This document shows positions 6,789 through 6,858 of a stretch of 6,858 nt of DNA, in pieces. Each line of letters starts with the position of its first letter. Within the stretch, counting starts at the first letter, position 1. Both the position numbers and the translations under genes were made by a program. The notes under the pieces are model-generated. The model did no database searches. It was not told the DNA's origin and was given only the letters and a program-made list of their open reading frames with translations. Origin of the DNA: Pseudomonadota bacterium (GTDB lineage: Bacteria; Pseudomonadota; Gammaproteobacteria; Xanthomonadales; Xanthomonadaceae); contig JAFAFF010000023.1 in assembly GCA_023423605.1 (NCBI GenBank), positions 1-6,858 of the forward strand. Direction: 5' to 3'.

Positions 6789-6809
6789 CATCCACGCATG
6801 GCGTGGATG
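6789..6809 (-). repeat. SMAG/REP-like short palindrome
   Basis: A perfect 9-bp stem, CATCCACGC and GCGTGGATG, with a 3-nt loop. Read on the minus strand the core ATCCACGCCATGCGTGGAT resembles, from memory, the stem of Stenotrophomonas SMAG-type REP elements. Those carry a GTAG head before the stem; here the four bases before it on the minus strand read AAGC, so the head is absent or decayed. It sits six bases past the dcp terminator T-run, a usual intergenic place for such repeats. Confidence 0.5.
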
Positions 6810-6858
6810 CTTGTTCCGATCAACGCGGCGCCACATACCCGCCGCACACACCCTCCGG

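Noticed and set aside
1..6858. A hidden defence, toxin-antitoxin or biosynthetic system.
   Set aside because: All large genes fall in well-known housekeeping or redox families with intact motifs, there are no unassigned gaps over 300 bases, and the base composition is even apart from short palindromes.

Overview
The window looks like an ordinary stretch of chromosome from a high-GC gammaproteobacterium. Xanthomonadaceae (Stenotrophomonas, Pseudoxanthomonas or Xanthomonas type) is the best guess. This rests on the strong G/C bias at third codon positions, the style of the proteins (Fpr ending in VFERAFVEK, a secreted Dcp-type M3 peptidase) and a palindrome near the right edge whose core resembles Stenotrophomonas intergenic REP (SMAG-type) elements. 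The assignment is recognition from memory, not a database result.

Layout, left to right. (1) The 3' part of an AhpD-like carboxymuconolactone-decarboxylase family gene (+, entering from the left edge) ends at 428, followed by a strong hairpin. (2) A complete fused permease/ATPase ABC exporter half-transporter (596-2452, +). (3) A palindromic repeat directly after its stop, then a short regulatory region with a Fur-box-like inverted repeat and a -10-like hexamer. (4) fpr, ferredoxin/flavodoxin-NADP reductase (2568-3347, +). (5) A secreted TlpA/thioredoxin-like protein 38 nt downstream (3386-3919, +), probably in the same transcript. (6) A convergent glutathione peroxidase gene (3953-4441, -). 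The 33-nt gap and the 3' end of gpx carry a degenerate second copy of the palindromic repeat. (7) A divergent, secreted M3 peptidyl-dipeptidase gene, dcp (4559-6727, +), ending in a textbook intrinsic terminator and a SMAG-like hairpin. The last ~75 bases hold no gene that can be supported.

Four of the six genes (AhpD-like, Fpr, TlpA-like, Gpx) encode thiol or NADPH/flavin redox proteins, so a loose oxidative-stress/redox theme is visible, but only fpr and the tlpA-like gene are arranged like an operon. The ABC exporter and Dcp have no obvious functional tie to the others.

I do not see a novel multi-gene system. The points worth a second look are non-coding: two related palindromes that both start at a TGA stop codon, one of which also encodes the C-terminus of Gpx; the Fur-like operator before fpr; and an inverted repeat that brackets the ribosome binding site of dcp. 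Very long open frames antisense to the ABC and dcp genes are codon-bias shadows.
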